Origin: an uncultured Chlamydiae bacterium
Lineage (GTDB): Bacteria; Chlamydiota; Chlamydiia; Chlamydiales; SM23-39
Assembly: GCA_903893545.1 (NCBI GenBank)
Contig: CAITMJ010000009.1
Coordinates: forward strand, 186,001-250,000
DNA: 64,000 nucleotides
Direction: 5' to 3'
The notes beneath the pieces were generated by a model, which ran no database searches, was not told the origin of the DNA, and was given only the letters and a program-made list of their open reading frames with translations. Shown here piece by piece: positions 23,687 to 31,783 of this stretch. Each line of letters opens with the position of its first letter. Position 1 is the stretch's first letter. A program made the position numbers and the translations under genes.

Positions 23687-25006
23687 ATGGCCCTTCTTTT
23701 GTCCCCGCTGACAAATAAAATCCACAAAGTCTTGATCATCACCTCTTCTGGCGGCGGAGGGCTTCTCCAGGCAGCCAATGCGAAAGAACAGGAAGTCAAA
23801 GGGAAAAACCCCAGCGCGATCGTCGTTCGCCGCGATGTGATGACCGATTGGATTTGGCCCTTTGGAAAGCTCTGCGTGGCAGGGTGGAACAAGGCGCAGA
23901 TCAAGGGGAATGTTCGGATTCAATCCAATCTCGGCAGATCCAACCGCATTGCCGACCGTCTTTTCTGGCTTCATATCTTTTTCTTCACGCTAAAGCTTCT
24001 TTTTAAGGAAGATATAGACCAAGTCATCGATACGCAGGTATTGGGGACGTCGGCAATCATCAAGGCGATTCGGTTTTTTAACCGGCGCCGAAAAAAACAG
24101 GTCTATCTCGAAAAGGTCCTCGTCGATTTGCCGACGAAAAAGGCGACCCATTTTTTCCTCGCGATCAAAGCGTTAAAACCAGTCGACCGAAAACACTTCA
24201 AACTCATCACCATCCCCCCCATGTTAGAAAAAGGGGAAACGGAAGAGGATTTTTGGCGCGTCAATTGCAATTTGACAGTAAGTGAGTTGCAATATGAGGA
24301 TTATTATATCCGTAAATCCTTTAGCAAGTATCGAAATCTTGATCGAAAAGCCGAGACAATGGCCTTGAAGACGCGCTATCAAACGCAAGAAGAGCGGCGC
24401 CTGATCGAAGAGACAATCCGGAGAGGCAAGAACGAATTTTCTAGTTTTGGAGAAGAGAGAAAAGAAGTGGAATTTATCATTCCCCCAAGCGCTTTTGTCT
24501 GCACCATCCTTCTCGGCTCGCAGCCAGCAAGCGATGCGACCTTCAACTATGTGAAAAAATTCATCGAGATCGCAAAAGAGAAAAAGGGGCAAAACCCTTC
24601 CATCTATCTCTTTGTCTATTGCGCCAATCATCAGCCGAAGCAGCAAACTCTTTTTCAAAGAGTTGTCGATCTTGTCACTTCTCTTGCCGACTACCCATCT
24701 TCCTTAACGGTTATTCCAATGTCTTTTCAAAATGAAGATGTGATCGCCCCTCTTTTTTTCCGCAGCGATATTACCTGCACCAGGTCAGGCGGGCAAACGG
24801 CCATGGAATTGATGTCTGTGGCGCGGGGACAAATTTGGGTTCATTCGGAAGCCAAAAAAGAGATCGGCACGCTTACCAATGAGGAGCTTTTGGCTGGGAT
24901 TCCCTGCTGGGAGTCGGCCAGCGCTGCCTATCTTCAACAGGCAAGAAACGCCAAGATCGTCACGCCCGATACATTTGCGCCTCTTGTCTACGACCTACTC
25001 TCTTAA
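23687..25006 (+). CDS. GT-B-like glycosyltransferase-related protein
   Basis: ATG 23687 follows AAGAGAGA. Near the N-terminus, VLIITSSGGGGLLQAANA resembles the first nucleotide-sugar loop of MurG/MGDG-synthase (GT28) enzymes, normally G-x-G-H. Near the C-terminus, CTRSGGQTAMELMS resembles the donor-binding GG-x-T-x-x-E segment. The 439-aa protein has no signal peptide. The middle is rich in Lys, Arg and Glu and is less conserved-looking. It may transfer a sugar to a lipid or host target; the acceptor is unknown. Confidence 0.6.
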   Translation: MALLLSPLTNKIHKVLIITSSGGGGLLQAANAKEQEVKGKNPSAIVVRRDVMTDWIWPFGKLCVAGWNKAQIKGNVRIQSNLGRSNRIADRLFWLHIFFFTLKLLFKEDIDQVIDTQVLGTSAIIKAIRFFNRRRKKQVYLEKVLVDLPTKKATHFFLAIKALKPVDRKHFKLITIPPMLEKGETEEDFWRVNCNLTVSELQYEDYYIRKSFSKYRNLDRKAETMALKTRYQTQEERRLIEETIRRGKNEFSSFGEERKEVEFIIPPSAFVCTILLGSQPASDATFNYVKKFIEIAKEKKGQNPSIYLFVYCANHQPKQQTLFQRVVDLVTSLADYPSSLTVIPMSFQNEDVIAPLFFRSDITCTRSGGQTAMELMSVARGQIWVHSEAKKEIGTLTNEELLAGIPCWESASAAYLQQARNAKIVTPDTFAPLVYDLLS

Positions 25007-25699
25007 GATTTCGCAAATAAAAGCTTCTAATGGTAGAGGCTCCTGCTGAAGAAATCGATGAACCTTCTCAGGTTCAATGCCCACGTTTTCCGCAAAAAAA
25101 GCAATGTGAGCAAGGTTTTGCTCTGCATTATTTAGGCTTTCTAGAGTATCGGAGAGGAAGATATTTCGGATAGCGTCAGACTTAAAAAAAATAGCGACAT
25201 GCTCTTTTCGCGTGGAATTTTTTTGAAGTAAATAGCCAAGAGATAAAAGAGGATGCACGCCACTGGTCTTCTCTTTGAGAGTTAAGAGGCGGCCGATCCG
25301 GAGAGGCAGAGTGAAACCGGAGGTCGCTAATATTTCGACGATCTCATCAAAATCGTCAAGACAGGGAAGATCAGATGGAGCTTCTACTACCTCTTTCAGC
25401 TCCTGGCTTGTGTTTTGGGGCGCAAGTTTTTTGGCAAAGAGGAAAGAACTTGTTATATTCGCTGTCCAAAGGACGACGTTGAAGGTCAGTCTTGTTCCAT
25501 TGATCACGATCGATTCAAAACCGGCAACAAAAGCGAAAATAACCACAGAGTAGCAAGCAACTTTTGCGATAAGAACTCGAAGATGGTCACTGATCTTCTT
25601 TTTCTCCGCAGAAAAGTTTGTCGCGGTCTCAATGAGAGAGCGGGAGATGCTAAAGTCCATTTTGACATACAGATAAGGCGTCGTCATCTGATTATTCAC
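24995..25699 (-). CDS. unknown membrane protein, paralogue of its neighbour
   Basis: The 234-aa protein has two hydrophobic segments near residues 45-95 (VACYSVVIFAFVAGF, NVVLWTANITSSFLFA), a layout that suits an inclusion-membrane or inner-membrane protein. The C-terminal half (VHPLLSLGYLLQ, FLSDTLESLN) matches the adjacent gene. The two stop and start with an 8-base overlap. No known domain recognised. Likely part of a lineage-specific family. Confidence 0.55.
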   Translation of the reverse strand: MNNQMTTPYLYVKMDFSISRSLIETATNFSAEKKKISDHLRVLIAKVACYSVVIFAFVAGFESIVINGTRLTFNVVLWTANITSSFLFAKKLAPQNTSQELKEVVEAPSDLPCLDDFDEIVEILATSGFTLPLRIGRLLTLKEKTSGVHPLLSLGYLLQKNSTRKEHVAIFFKSDAIRNIFLSDTLESLNNAEQNLAHIAFFAENVGIEPEKVHRFLQQEPLPLEAFICEILRE

Positions 25700-26231
25700 C
25701 GATTAGATGTCGAAGAAGAGCTTCCCAGTCAGAAGCTTGAAAATAGGGTCGGATGCCATCTGCAGAAGCGCCAACCTCATTGGAGAAGTCCTCGATATAT
25801 TGAACGAGTTTCCCTTTTTCCATTTCAAGAGAAAGACAAGGGGCTAGGCCATCGAGGAACCCGGCTCTTTTAAAACTATCTCTAAAAATCTCTTTCATAC
25901 CTATTCTTAGGTCCGGATTGGCAAAAACAACTCCAAGAAACTTCAACGGGTGAACGTGATTGACCTGCGTTCCAAGTTGTCTTAGATAAGTTTGCATGAA
26001 GAGTAGGCTGAATTTGCCATTTTCTGCCATTGTTTTAATCAGTTCATGAATTTTGATGAGATCTTGTTCAGTGCAGGAAAGTTCTGCATACGTTTCATTG
26101 TGCGTTTTTGGAGGGGGAAGTTTTACGATGCCAATGCCTAAACAACCGAAGTCTATCTGTAGAGAACGTTTGATAACCTGGGAGACAAAAGGAACGGGAG
26201 CCTTTGCAGAGGAATAGGGTAAATCAGACAT
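25692..26231 (-). CDS. unknown soluble protein, paralogue of its neighbour
   Basis: The 179-aa protein has no membrane segment. Residues around VHPLKFLGVVFANPDLR and the following helices line up with the C-terminal half of the next gene downstream, so the pair arose by duplication, with one copy gaining or losing an N-terminal membrane region. Expressed first in the two-gene unit. Function unknown. Confidence 0.55.
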   Translation of the reverse strand: MSDLPYSSAKAPVPFVSQVIKRSLQIDFGCLGIGIVKLPPPKTHNETYAELSCTEQDLIKIHELIKTMAENGKFSLLFMQTYLRQLGTQVNHVHPLKFLGVVFANPDLRIGMKEIFRDSFKRAGFLDGLAPCLSLEMEKGKLVQYIEDFSNEVGASADGIRPYFQASDWEALLRHLIGE

Positions 26232-26329
26232 GGTGCACCATCGGTTAATAAAGACAAAACGTATACCCGATTCAAAAATAGATTACAACATTGAAGACAA
26301 CTCCTAAACTCTTTAAGATAGCAACACTT

Positions 26330-27145
26330 ATGCGAAAGTTTTTCTTCCTCTTCCTGTTATCTGTTTTTTGTGTGGGTGTTGGGCGCCTCTGGTATTGGAC
26401 AACAGATGGATTCCGCCTCTCTCGAATCGAAGGGTTCGATGAGCCTCTCCCAAACAAAGACCTGTCCGAGGAAGCAAAGACGGCTCTTTCTCAAAGCTAC
26501 TCGTATCTCGGTCGAGGTCGGCAATGTTTTGCCTTTCAGAGTGAAGATGGCAAGTACGTGATTAAGTTCATAAGAACGGATCGCTATCGGGATCGTTTCT
26601 TTCCCTATTTTAATCAACGGAGAAAGGAGAGTCGCGTCACTCGAAAAGAGCGCCTATTGAGCAGTCTAGAAATTTCCTTTGAGGAACTTCGAGAGGATAC
26701 GGCCATCATTGCGATGAGTGGTGTTTCCGAAAGAGATCACGAAGTCAAAATTATCGATCGATTGGGGCGTCCCTTTTTACTGCCACTTGAAAAGGCGCAG
26801 TTTATTCTTCAGAGAAAGGTGCGTCTATTCAAAGATGTCTTTCAAGAAGCTCTTTTGAAAAAGGATCGAGCCGAAATGGCAAAAATACTGGATCAAATGC
26901 TAGAAGTCGTCGTCCGCATCGCAAGAAAGGGGATTATTTCGAAAGATGGAGCCTTCTTGAAAAACTTTGGGTTCGATCAAACGCGGGCCTATCAAATCGA
27001 TATCGGTAGTTTTTATCGAAAAGCGTCTTTCAATACCGCGATTCATGCAAGTGTTGAAAATTTACGGATCTGGTTATCTCATCTCGACCCAGCGCTTTTA
27101 GAGCTCTTGGATCAGAAATTAGGTCTCATTTATGAAAATGAATAA
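26330..27145 (+). CDS. membrane-anchored protein-kinase-like protein 1 of 4
   Basis: ATG 26330 puts a signal-anchor (KFFFLFLLSVFCVGVG) at the start; an upstream TTG at 26291 is less likely. The 271-aa protein then shows YLGRGRQCFAF (glycine-loop-like), YVIKF with Lys79, a FILQRK hinge-like strand, KDGAFLKNFGF with Asp206 and Asn212, and QIDIGSF with Asp224. Order and spacing (D-x5-N, then a D about 12 later) fit a compact kinase fold like the HRD-N-DFG core. The gene overlaps the next by 14 bases. Target unknown; topology would put the kinase domain outside the cytoplasm or free if the signal is cleaved. Confidence 0.6.
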   Translation: MRKFFFLFLLSVFCVGVGRLWYWTTDGFRLSRIEGFDEPLPNKDLSEEAKTALSQSYSYLGRGRQCFAFQSEDGKYVIKFIRTDRYRDRFFPYFNQRRKESRVTRKERLLSSLEISFEELREDTAIIAMSGVSERDHEVKIIDRLGRPFLLPLEKAQFILQRKVRLFKDVFQEALLKKDRAEMAKILDQMLEVVVRIARKGIISKDGAFLKNFGFDQTRAYQIDIGSFYRKASFNTAIHASVENLRIWLSHLDPALLELLDQKLGLIYENE

Positions 27146-27959
27146 CCTATGGGGCCTTGCCTTAAGTGTTTTCTCTTTGATGATCCCCAGTCATTATCAA
27201 TCTTGGGTAAAACCCTTTCGCTTTGCAAAATCAAATGTTCAGATTCCTTTTCATCCAAGTTGGGAGGTAGATAAGGCGATCGAAGTAAATTCCATCCTCT
27301 CTCAGCCATTTACCTACCTTGGGCAAGGGGTTCAATCCTATGCGTTTTTAAGCGCCGATGGGAAGTACGTCTTAAAGCTATTTCGGTTCGACTCTTGTAA
27401 AATGAAACAGGGGCAACGGATGTTGAGTTTTTTAAAAAAAAGAAAAACCAAGAAGGCTCGCCTCTCTGCTGAAAAAGTACTAGAAGCTTGCAAAATTGCC
27501 TTTGATCAGTTGCAAGAGGAGACAGCTCTAGTCTTTATCCACTTAAACCCGGGCGGTTCATTACCTCCGATCAAACTTAAAGACTATCTGGGATTTACCC
27601 ATTTTGTCGATCCGTCCAAAACTCGATTTGTTCTGCAAAAAAAGGCCGACAAGATATTTCCCGCTCTGAGGCGCGCTTTTCGCGAAGATAAGGCCAGCTT
27701 TTATCAAATGATCCGCTCCTTTTACTCGCTTCTTTCTTCCTTTGAGAAAAAAGGAATCACGACTCGCGACTCAAAACTGCCGAGCAATTTTGGATTTTTT
27801 GAAGGCAAAGCCATCCAGATTGATTTTGCAGATAATAGCTATGACCAGGGCGATGCTATTTTGCAAATGGAAAAATTTCGCTCAATTCTCCGCTGTTGGC
27901 TCCAAAAAAATGCGCCCAATGCTTTATATTACTTGGATGAAGTACTTTCGAGCAGTTAG
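27132..27959 (+). CDS. membrane-anchored protein-kinase-like protein 2 of 4
   Basis: 275 aa, same plan as the preceding gene: weak N-terminal hydrophobic segment (LWGLALSVFSLMI), YLGQGVQSYAF, YVLKLF with Lys82, FVLQKK, TRDSKLPSNFGFF with Asp213 and Asn219, and QIDFADNS with Asp231. A catalytic-loop RD pair is visible here. A Lys/Arg-rich stretch (KKRKTKKAR, residues about 102-110) sits where an activation or membrane-facing loop could be. Translationally coupled on both sides. Confidence 0.6.
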   Translation: MKMNNLWGLALSVFSLMIPSHYQSWVKPFRFAKSNVQIPFHPSWEVDKAIEVNSILSQPFTYLGQGVQSYAFLSADGKYVLKLFRFDSCKMKQGQRMLSFLKKRKTKKARLSAEKVLEACKIAFDQLQEETALVFIHLNPGGSLPPIKLKDYLGFTHFVDPSKTRFVLQKKADKIFPALRRAFREDKASFYQMIRSFYSLLSSFEKKGITTRDSKLPSNFGFFEGKAIQIDFADNSYDQGDAILQMEKFRSILRCWLQKNAPNALYYLDEVLSSS

Positions 27960-28773
27960 TTTTGTTTTTCTTGCGCTGAGCATTCCCTATTTCTGGAAAG
28001 GAATGACCGCCGATTTTCGTTTGGGGAAGTTGGCGTTCGATCTGCCTTACAACCAAGCCTGGAATACGACCTCCTTGCCAGAAGAGAAGTTCTTTCAGGG
28101 AACCTTTTCTTATTTAGCTCATGGAGCGCAATCGTTTGTCTTTAAGAGCGAAGATGGGGAATGGACATTAAAAATCTTTCGCTATGACAGGTGGATCCAT
28201 CCGTGGAGAAAGTTTTTTCGAAACGAGGTGTTTAAGAGAAAAAAACGGCTCGCCTACAATCAAAAGATCGATCGCTTGTTTTGCGCGGCAAAATTGGCCT
28301 TTGAAGAGGCCTCTGATTTAACGGGTCTTTCCTATGTACACCTCAATTGCACAAAGGCCACCCTGCCGACAGTGGTTCTCAAAGATCAGATTGGAAGAAC
28401 CCATCATCTGGATTTAAACCATACCTATTTTGTGATCCAGCATCGCGCAAAGCCTCTCTTGGACGGTTTTTTAGAAGCGATTGAGACAAATGATCGGGAA
28501 AAGTTCAAACGTTTATGTCGCTCCTTTAAAAACCTCTTACATACAAGGACTTGTCGGGGAATTTGCAATTCAGACACGAAAGTGCACTTAAATTTCGGTT
28601 TTTGGGGAGAGCGTGCCATAGAGTGGGATTTTGGCAATTATTGGATCGATCGCAACATGAAGACAGAAGAAGATAGGGAGTTTGAGAAGAGCAGGTTTAT
28701 CTTCAAACCGGCTCTATTTTTGAGCAAATACCCAGAGTGGGCTGCGTTATATCGAAAGGAGATCGAAGAGTGA
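27937..28773 (+). CDS. membrane-anchored protein-kinase-like protein 3 of 4
   Basis: The open frame reaches back to 27742, but that part is shadow of gene 2. ATG 27937 gives MKYFRAVSFVFLALSIPYF, a signal-like start, and a 278-aa protein equal in size to its paralogues. Motifs: YLAHGAQSFVF, WTLKIF with Lys79, FVIQHR, SDTKVHLNFGFW with Asp213 and Asn219, and EWDFGNYW, a perfect DFG with Asp231. Overlaps gene 2 by 23 bases. Confidence 0.6.
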   Translation: MKYFRAVSFVFLALSIPYFWKGMTADFRLGKLAFDLPYNQAWNTTSLPEEKFFQGTFSYLAHGAQSFVFKSEDGEWTLKIFRYDRWIHPWRKFFRNEVFKRKKRLAYNQKIDRLFCAAKLAFEEASDLTGLSYVHLNCTKATLPTVVLKDQIGRTHHLDLNHTYFVIQHRAKPLLDGFLEAIETNDREKFKRLCRSFKNLLHTRTCRGICNSDTKVHLNFGFWGERAIEWDFGNYWIDRNMKTEEDREFEKSRFIFKPALFLSKYPEWAALYRKEIEE

Positions 28774-29576
28774 GAGTAGAGTTTTGTAGCCTAGTGCTCC
28801 TGGCTGGCCTTTTATCGGGAGTCGCCTTATGGAGAACCGATTTTTCTCCAGAGAAAATCCAAATTCCACTTCTTTCGGAGGAAGATCCTTCGCCGCTGCT
28901 CGATTTTGCCTGGCCAAAAGCCTTTCGCTATCTCAATAGGGGAGCGCAATGTTTTGCTTTTGAGAGCGAAGATAGAAAGTATGTTTTAAAATTCTTTAAC
29001 CGAGATCAACTGGAACTGTCTCCTTTTTTAAGAGAAAAAAACAAAGTTCGGAGAGTGGAAAAAATCCGCATCTACCCGGAAAGCTATCGCTTGGCCTTAG
29101 AAAAATTACCGCATGAAACGGGCCTCATTGCCGTCCATCAAGGGATCTCTCAGAAGCGCTATCCAACGGTTATTGTCATCGACAAGGCTTCTCGCGAGTT
29201 TACCATCGATCTAAACACCGTCCCTTTTGTCCTTCAGAAAAAGGGGAATGGGACTTTCTTAGAGCGGCTGAAAGGCCCTGACCTACCCTCTATCCTCGAT
29301 CAGTTTTTTGCCTTTCATACCAAACGGATCTCTTTGCGGATTGCAGATGGAGATCGGGACATCAAGAGAAATTATTCTTGGGCGGGGGATGAACTTCTCT
29401 ATATCGATCCTGCCCGCTTTTCCTATGAAGAAAATCTAAAAAATCCTGAGCGCAATCGACTCGAGTGGTGGAAGGCGACCTACCGCCTTCGGGAATGGCT
29501 TGTGAAAAATGCTTCAGAACAACTCGATGCATTTGATACAAAACTAAAAGAGGCAATTCAAGCTACACAGGGGTGA
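28770..29576 (+). CDS. membrane-anchored protein-kinase-like protein 4 of 4
   Basis: GTG 28770 overlaps the stop of gene 3 (GTGA) and has AAGGAG 8 bases upstream. 268 aa: hydrophobic start (FCSLVLLAGLLSGVAL), YLNRGAQCFAF, YVLKFF with Lys74, FVLQKK, DRDIKRNYSW with Asp195 and Asn201, and YIDPARFSY with Asp213. It is the most diverged copy: the NFG of the others is NYS and the DFG-like site is DPA. Could be weakened or a pseudokinase partner of the others. Confidence 0.58.
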   Translation: MRVEFCSLVLLAGLLSGVALWRTDFSPEKIQIPLLSEEDPSPLLDFAWPKAFRYLNRGAQCFAFESEDRKYVLKFFNRDQLELSPFLREKNKVRRVEKIRIYPESYRLALEKLPHETGLIAVHQGISQKRYPTVIVIDKASREFTIDLNTVPFVLQKKGNGTFLERLKGPDLPSILDQFFAFHTKRISLRIADGDRDIKRNYSWAGDELLYIDPARFSYEENLKNPERNRLEWWKATYRLREWLVKNASEQLDAFDTKLKEAIQATQG

Positions 29577-29581
29577 TTTTC

Positions 29582-30496
29582 ATGAATATTGAGCGTACTG
29601 CAGGTGTCTCGAAGACGGTTTTGGTTCTTTTGCTTTGCTCGGTTTCTTGCGCCTCGCTAAGCGCGATCCTTCATTCGCGGCTCCACTCTCTTTCGCACCT
29701 CTTTTTTTTCCTTTGTAGCGGCTTTTCTTTTTTGGCCCTTCTAAAGCTGGCCAACACTGTTGCCCATTCATTGCCTCGTCCCATTGAAGTTTTTATTCAT
29801 TGGATCCACGCCATGTCTTTTGAACTATTGGCTCTTGTCGGCATCATAGTCTGTCGGTTTTCCCGATTTTCCAAAACATTTCATAAACCGGTAGGCGCAG
29901 GAACTCTTAAGCCAGTTCTTCTCGTCCATGGATACTGCCATGACGGATCTGCGTGGAGTTATTTAAAGCATCAATTGGCCAAAGAGAACATTGGCCCTAT
30001 CTATACCATCGATCTCGGCTTTCCATTCAGTCCCATCCGGGAATATGCGATGAAGGTGAAAGAAAAGGCCGATCAAATTCGGCAAGAGACGGGGATTTCT
30101 AATTTGGCTCTTGTCGGTCACTCCATGGGCGGACTGGTCTCTTCTCTCTATGCCACAGATCTTTCTCCTCCCAATACTGTGACAGATGTCATCACCCTTG
30201 GCACTCCATTTAAGGGGACGCATATGGCAAAAATGGGCATTGGCCCAAATGCCAGAGAAATGGAGCCGAGCTCAGAGCTGGCCACTCAATTACGCACCAA
30301 AATTGCCAATGAGAAGTTCTCTCGGTTTTACCATATCGCGAGCAATACCGACCAAATGGTGATCCCCCCTCAATCTGGGCTTTTAAAGAACGATCTTTCC
30401 CGGGAATTCTTTTTCGAGGACATCGGCCACGCCTCCATGCTCTTTTCTCCAAGAGTCGGCGCCCTAATCTCTGGCTGGCTGAACAAGCCTAACTGA
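29582..30496 (+). CDS. membrane-associated alpha/beta-hydrolase, lipase-like
   Basis: ATG 29582 has ACAGGGG upstream and lies 5 bases after the kinase array; GTG 29573 overlapping the previous stop is also possible. The 304-aa protein has two hydrophobic segments in residues 10-60, another near 75-95, then VLLVHGYCHDGSAW (oxyanion region), ALVGHSMGGLVSSL with the nucleophile Ser, TDQMVIP with the likely acid Asp and IGHASML with the His. This is a PGAP1/esterase-like lipase fold. Probable substrate: membrane lipid or acylated protein. Co-transcription with the kinase-like genes is likely. Confidence 0.8.
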   Translation: MNIERTAGVSKTVLVLLLCSVSCASLSAILHSRLHSLSHLFFFLCSGFSFLALLKLANTVAHSLPRPIEVFIHWIHAMSFELLALVGIIVCRFSRFSKTFHKPVGAGTLKPVLLVHGYCHDGSAWSYLKHQLAKENIGPIYTIDLGFPFSPIREYAMKVKEKADQIRQETGISNLALVGHSMGGLVSSLYATDLSPPNTVTDVITLGTPFKGTHMAKMGIGPNAREMEPSSELATQLRTKIANEKFSRFYHIASNTDQMVIPPQSGLLKNDLSREFFFEDIGHASMLFSPRVGALISGWLNKPN

Positions 30497-30881
30497 TGGT
30501 GGCTTTTTCCCCTTCGATTTGGATTTGGATCCAAAGATCGCGAGGGCTGACGGTCACTTCTTCTTCATGGGTGACTTTGCGAGGCCAGGTGAGCTTGCTT
30601 TGACTAGTGGCCCAGCGGAGTTTATACTTGCCAGGGGAGAGCTGAAAGCTAGCAGTGCCGCGCTTGCCTAAAAGATCGCGCGGTTTTAGGGGGATGCTTT
30701 GCTGGTTGAATTCGACGCTGACGATTTGAGGACCGGAAGGATCTTGAGAATCTTGGATCAATACTTCGACGAGAATAAGCTGAGGATTGCCTGGAACGGG
30801 TTTTGTCGGACCCAAGTAGGTATTTGAGGCAAAGAGAGCGCCTGTGCAAAAAAGAACCTGTATAAATCGAATTAAATCCAT
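30489..30881 (-). CDS. unknown exported beta-rich protein
   Basis: I took ATG 30881 because MDLIRFIQVLFCTGALFAS is a signal peptide; the frame runs further upstream to 30917 without a good start. 130 aa. The mature part is rich in beta-forming residues (LILVEVLIQ, GTASFQLSPGKYKLRW), and a GxYKLRW-like ending suggests an immunoglobulin-like or PEGA-like fold, not firmly recognised. It overlaps the lipase gene end by 8 bases on the opposite strand. Confidence 0.55.
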   Translation of the reverse strand: MDLIRFIQVLFCTGALFASNTYLGPTKPVPGNPQLILVEVLIQDSQDPSGPQIVSVEFNQQSIPLKPRDLLGKRGTASFQLSPGKYKLRWATSQSKLTWPRKVTHEEEVTVSPRDLWIQIQIEGEKATIS

Positions 30882-30976
30882 AAACCGCAACGTACGTAAC
30901 CTTGCTTTTTTTTGCAATTTGCAAAATTAAGGGGAGGTAGAGTATGAAATGAAAACACGAGTGGCGGAGTATTGAG

Positions 30977-31783
30977 ATGAAATTTTTGATAGCTTTGAGT
31001 CTAGGTTTAGCTACGTTTGCTTTTGGAGCGGAAGAAAAATCCCAAAAGGAGCAAATCCGAGTTCTTCCGGTAAAGAAGACTCCTGAGGCGGAAGCCTCGA
31101 CCGTTGTCATTTCGATCCCGAAAAGCGGCGCTGTCATGAAAAAGAACCCCGTTTGGGTTCAAACGCGAGTGGAGGGCTATCCATTAGGGGTCTCTTCACA
31201 ATTTGATCGAGCTGATGAAATTGCGCTCTACTCTAGAGGGCAGTCGATTCATGTGGTCGTCGATGATCAACCTTATTTTTGCGTCAGCGATCCGGCTCTT
31301 GACCCTTTCAATGAAGAAGGGTGGTACTACGAGACAAGTTATAAGTTCGAACTGCCAAAATTAGGCCCAGGCGAACATCTTTTACGGGTATTTCTCGCTC
31401 GTTCTTATGGCGAGAGTTTAAAAGGGGAGTGGTCCTTTTTCGCGATCCCATTTTCTATCGAAACCGCTCCATCTACCTCTGGTTTTGATCTTTCTAAGCC
31501 GTATATCACGTATAATGAGCCGAGCAATCGAATGTATCTCACAGAAGACGCTCCTGTTTTGTTAGATTTCTATGTGTCTAATTGCGAGCTGTCTTCAGAT
31601 GGCTACAAGGTGAAGTTGACTGTCGATGGGAGCACAACCCGGACGCTGACAGCATGGCAGCCGTATTACATTTATGGCTTGAAAAAAGGTAACCACACGA
31701 TTAAGCTCGAGCTTTTAAATAGTCGAGGAAAACCGATCTCTGGGATGCTTGCAAATGTACAACAGACGATTACAGTGCATTAG
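30977..31783 (+). CDS. exported protein with Ig/FN3-like repeats
   Basis: The 268-aa protein starts with MKFLIALSLGLATFAFG, a clean signal peptide. Two beta-sandwich-like repeats follow: about residues 50-140 (VVISIPKSGAV, LGPGEHLLRVFLARSYGES) and 165-268 (VLLDFYVSNCELS, KKGNHTIKLELLNSRGK). The GxHxxxxxLxxxxG pattern recurs in both. Probably a periplasmic or surface protein. It overlaps the next, fucosyltransferase-like gene by 29 bases, suggesting shared expression. Confidence 0.6.
   Translation: MKFLIALSLGLATFAFGAEEKSQKEQIRVLPVKKTPEAEASTVVISIPKSGAVMKKNPVWVQTRVEGYPLGVSSQFDRADEIALYSRGQSIHVVVDDQPYFCVSDPALDPFNEEGWYYETSYKFELPKLGPGEHLLRVFLARSYGESLKGEWSFFAIPFSIETAPSTSGFDLSKPYITYNEPSNRMYLTEDAPVLLDFYVSNCELSSDGYKVKLTVDGSTTRTLTAWQPYYIYGLKKGNHTIKLELLNSRGKPISGMLANVQQTITVH

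Noticed and set aside
27742-27936. N-terminal extension of the third kinase-like gene
   Set aside because: These codons are the other frame of gene 2; ATG 27937 gives a signal-anchor and the same length as its paralogues.
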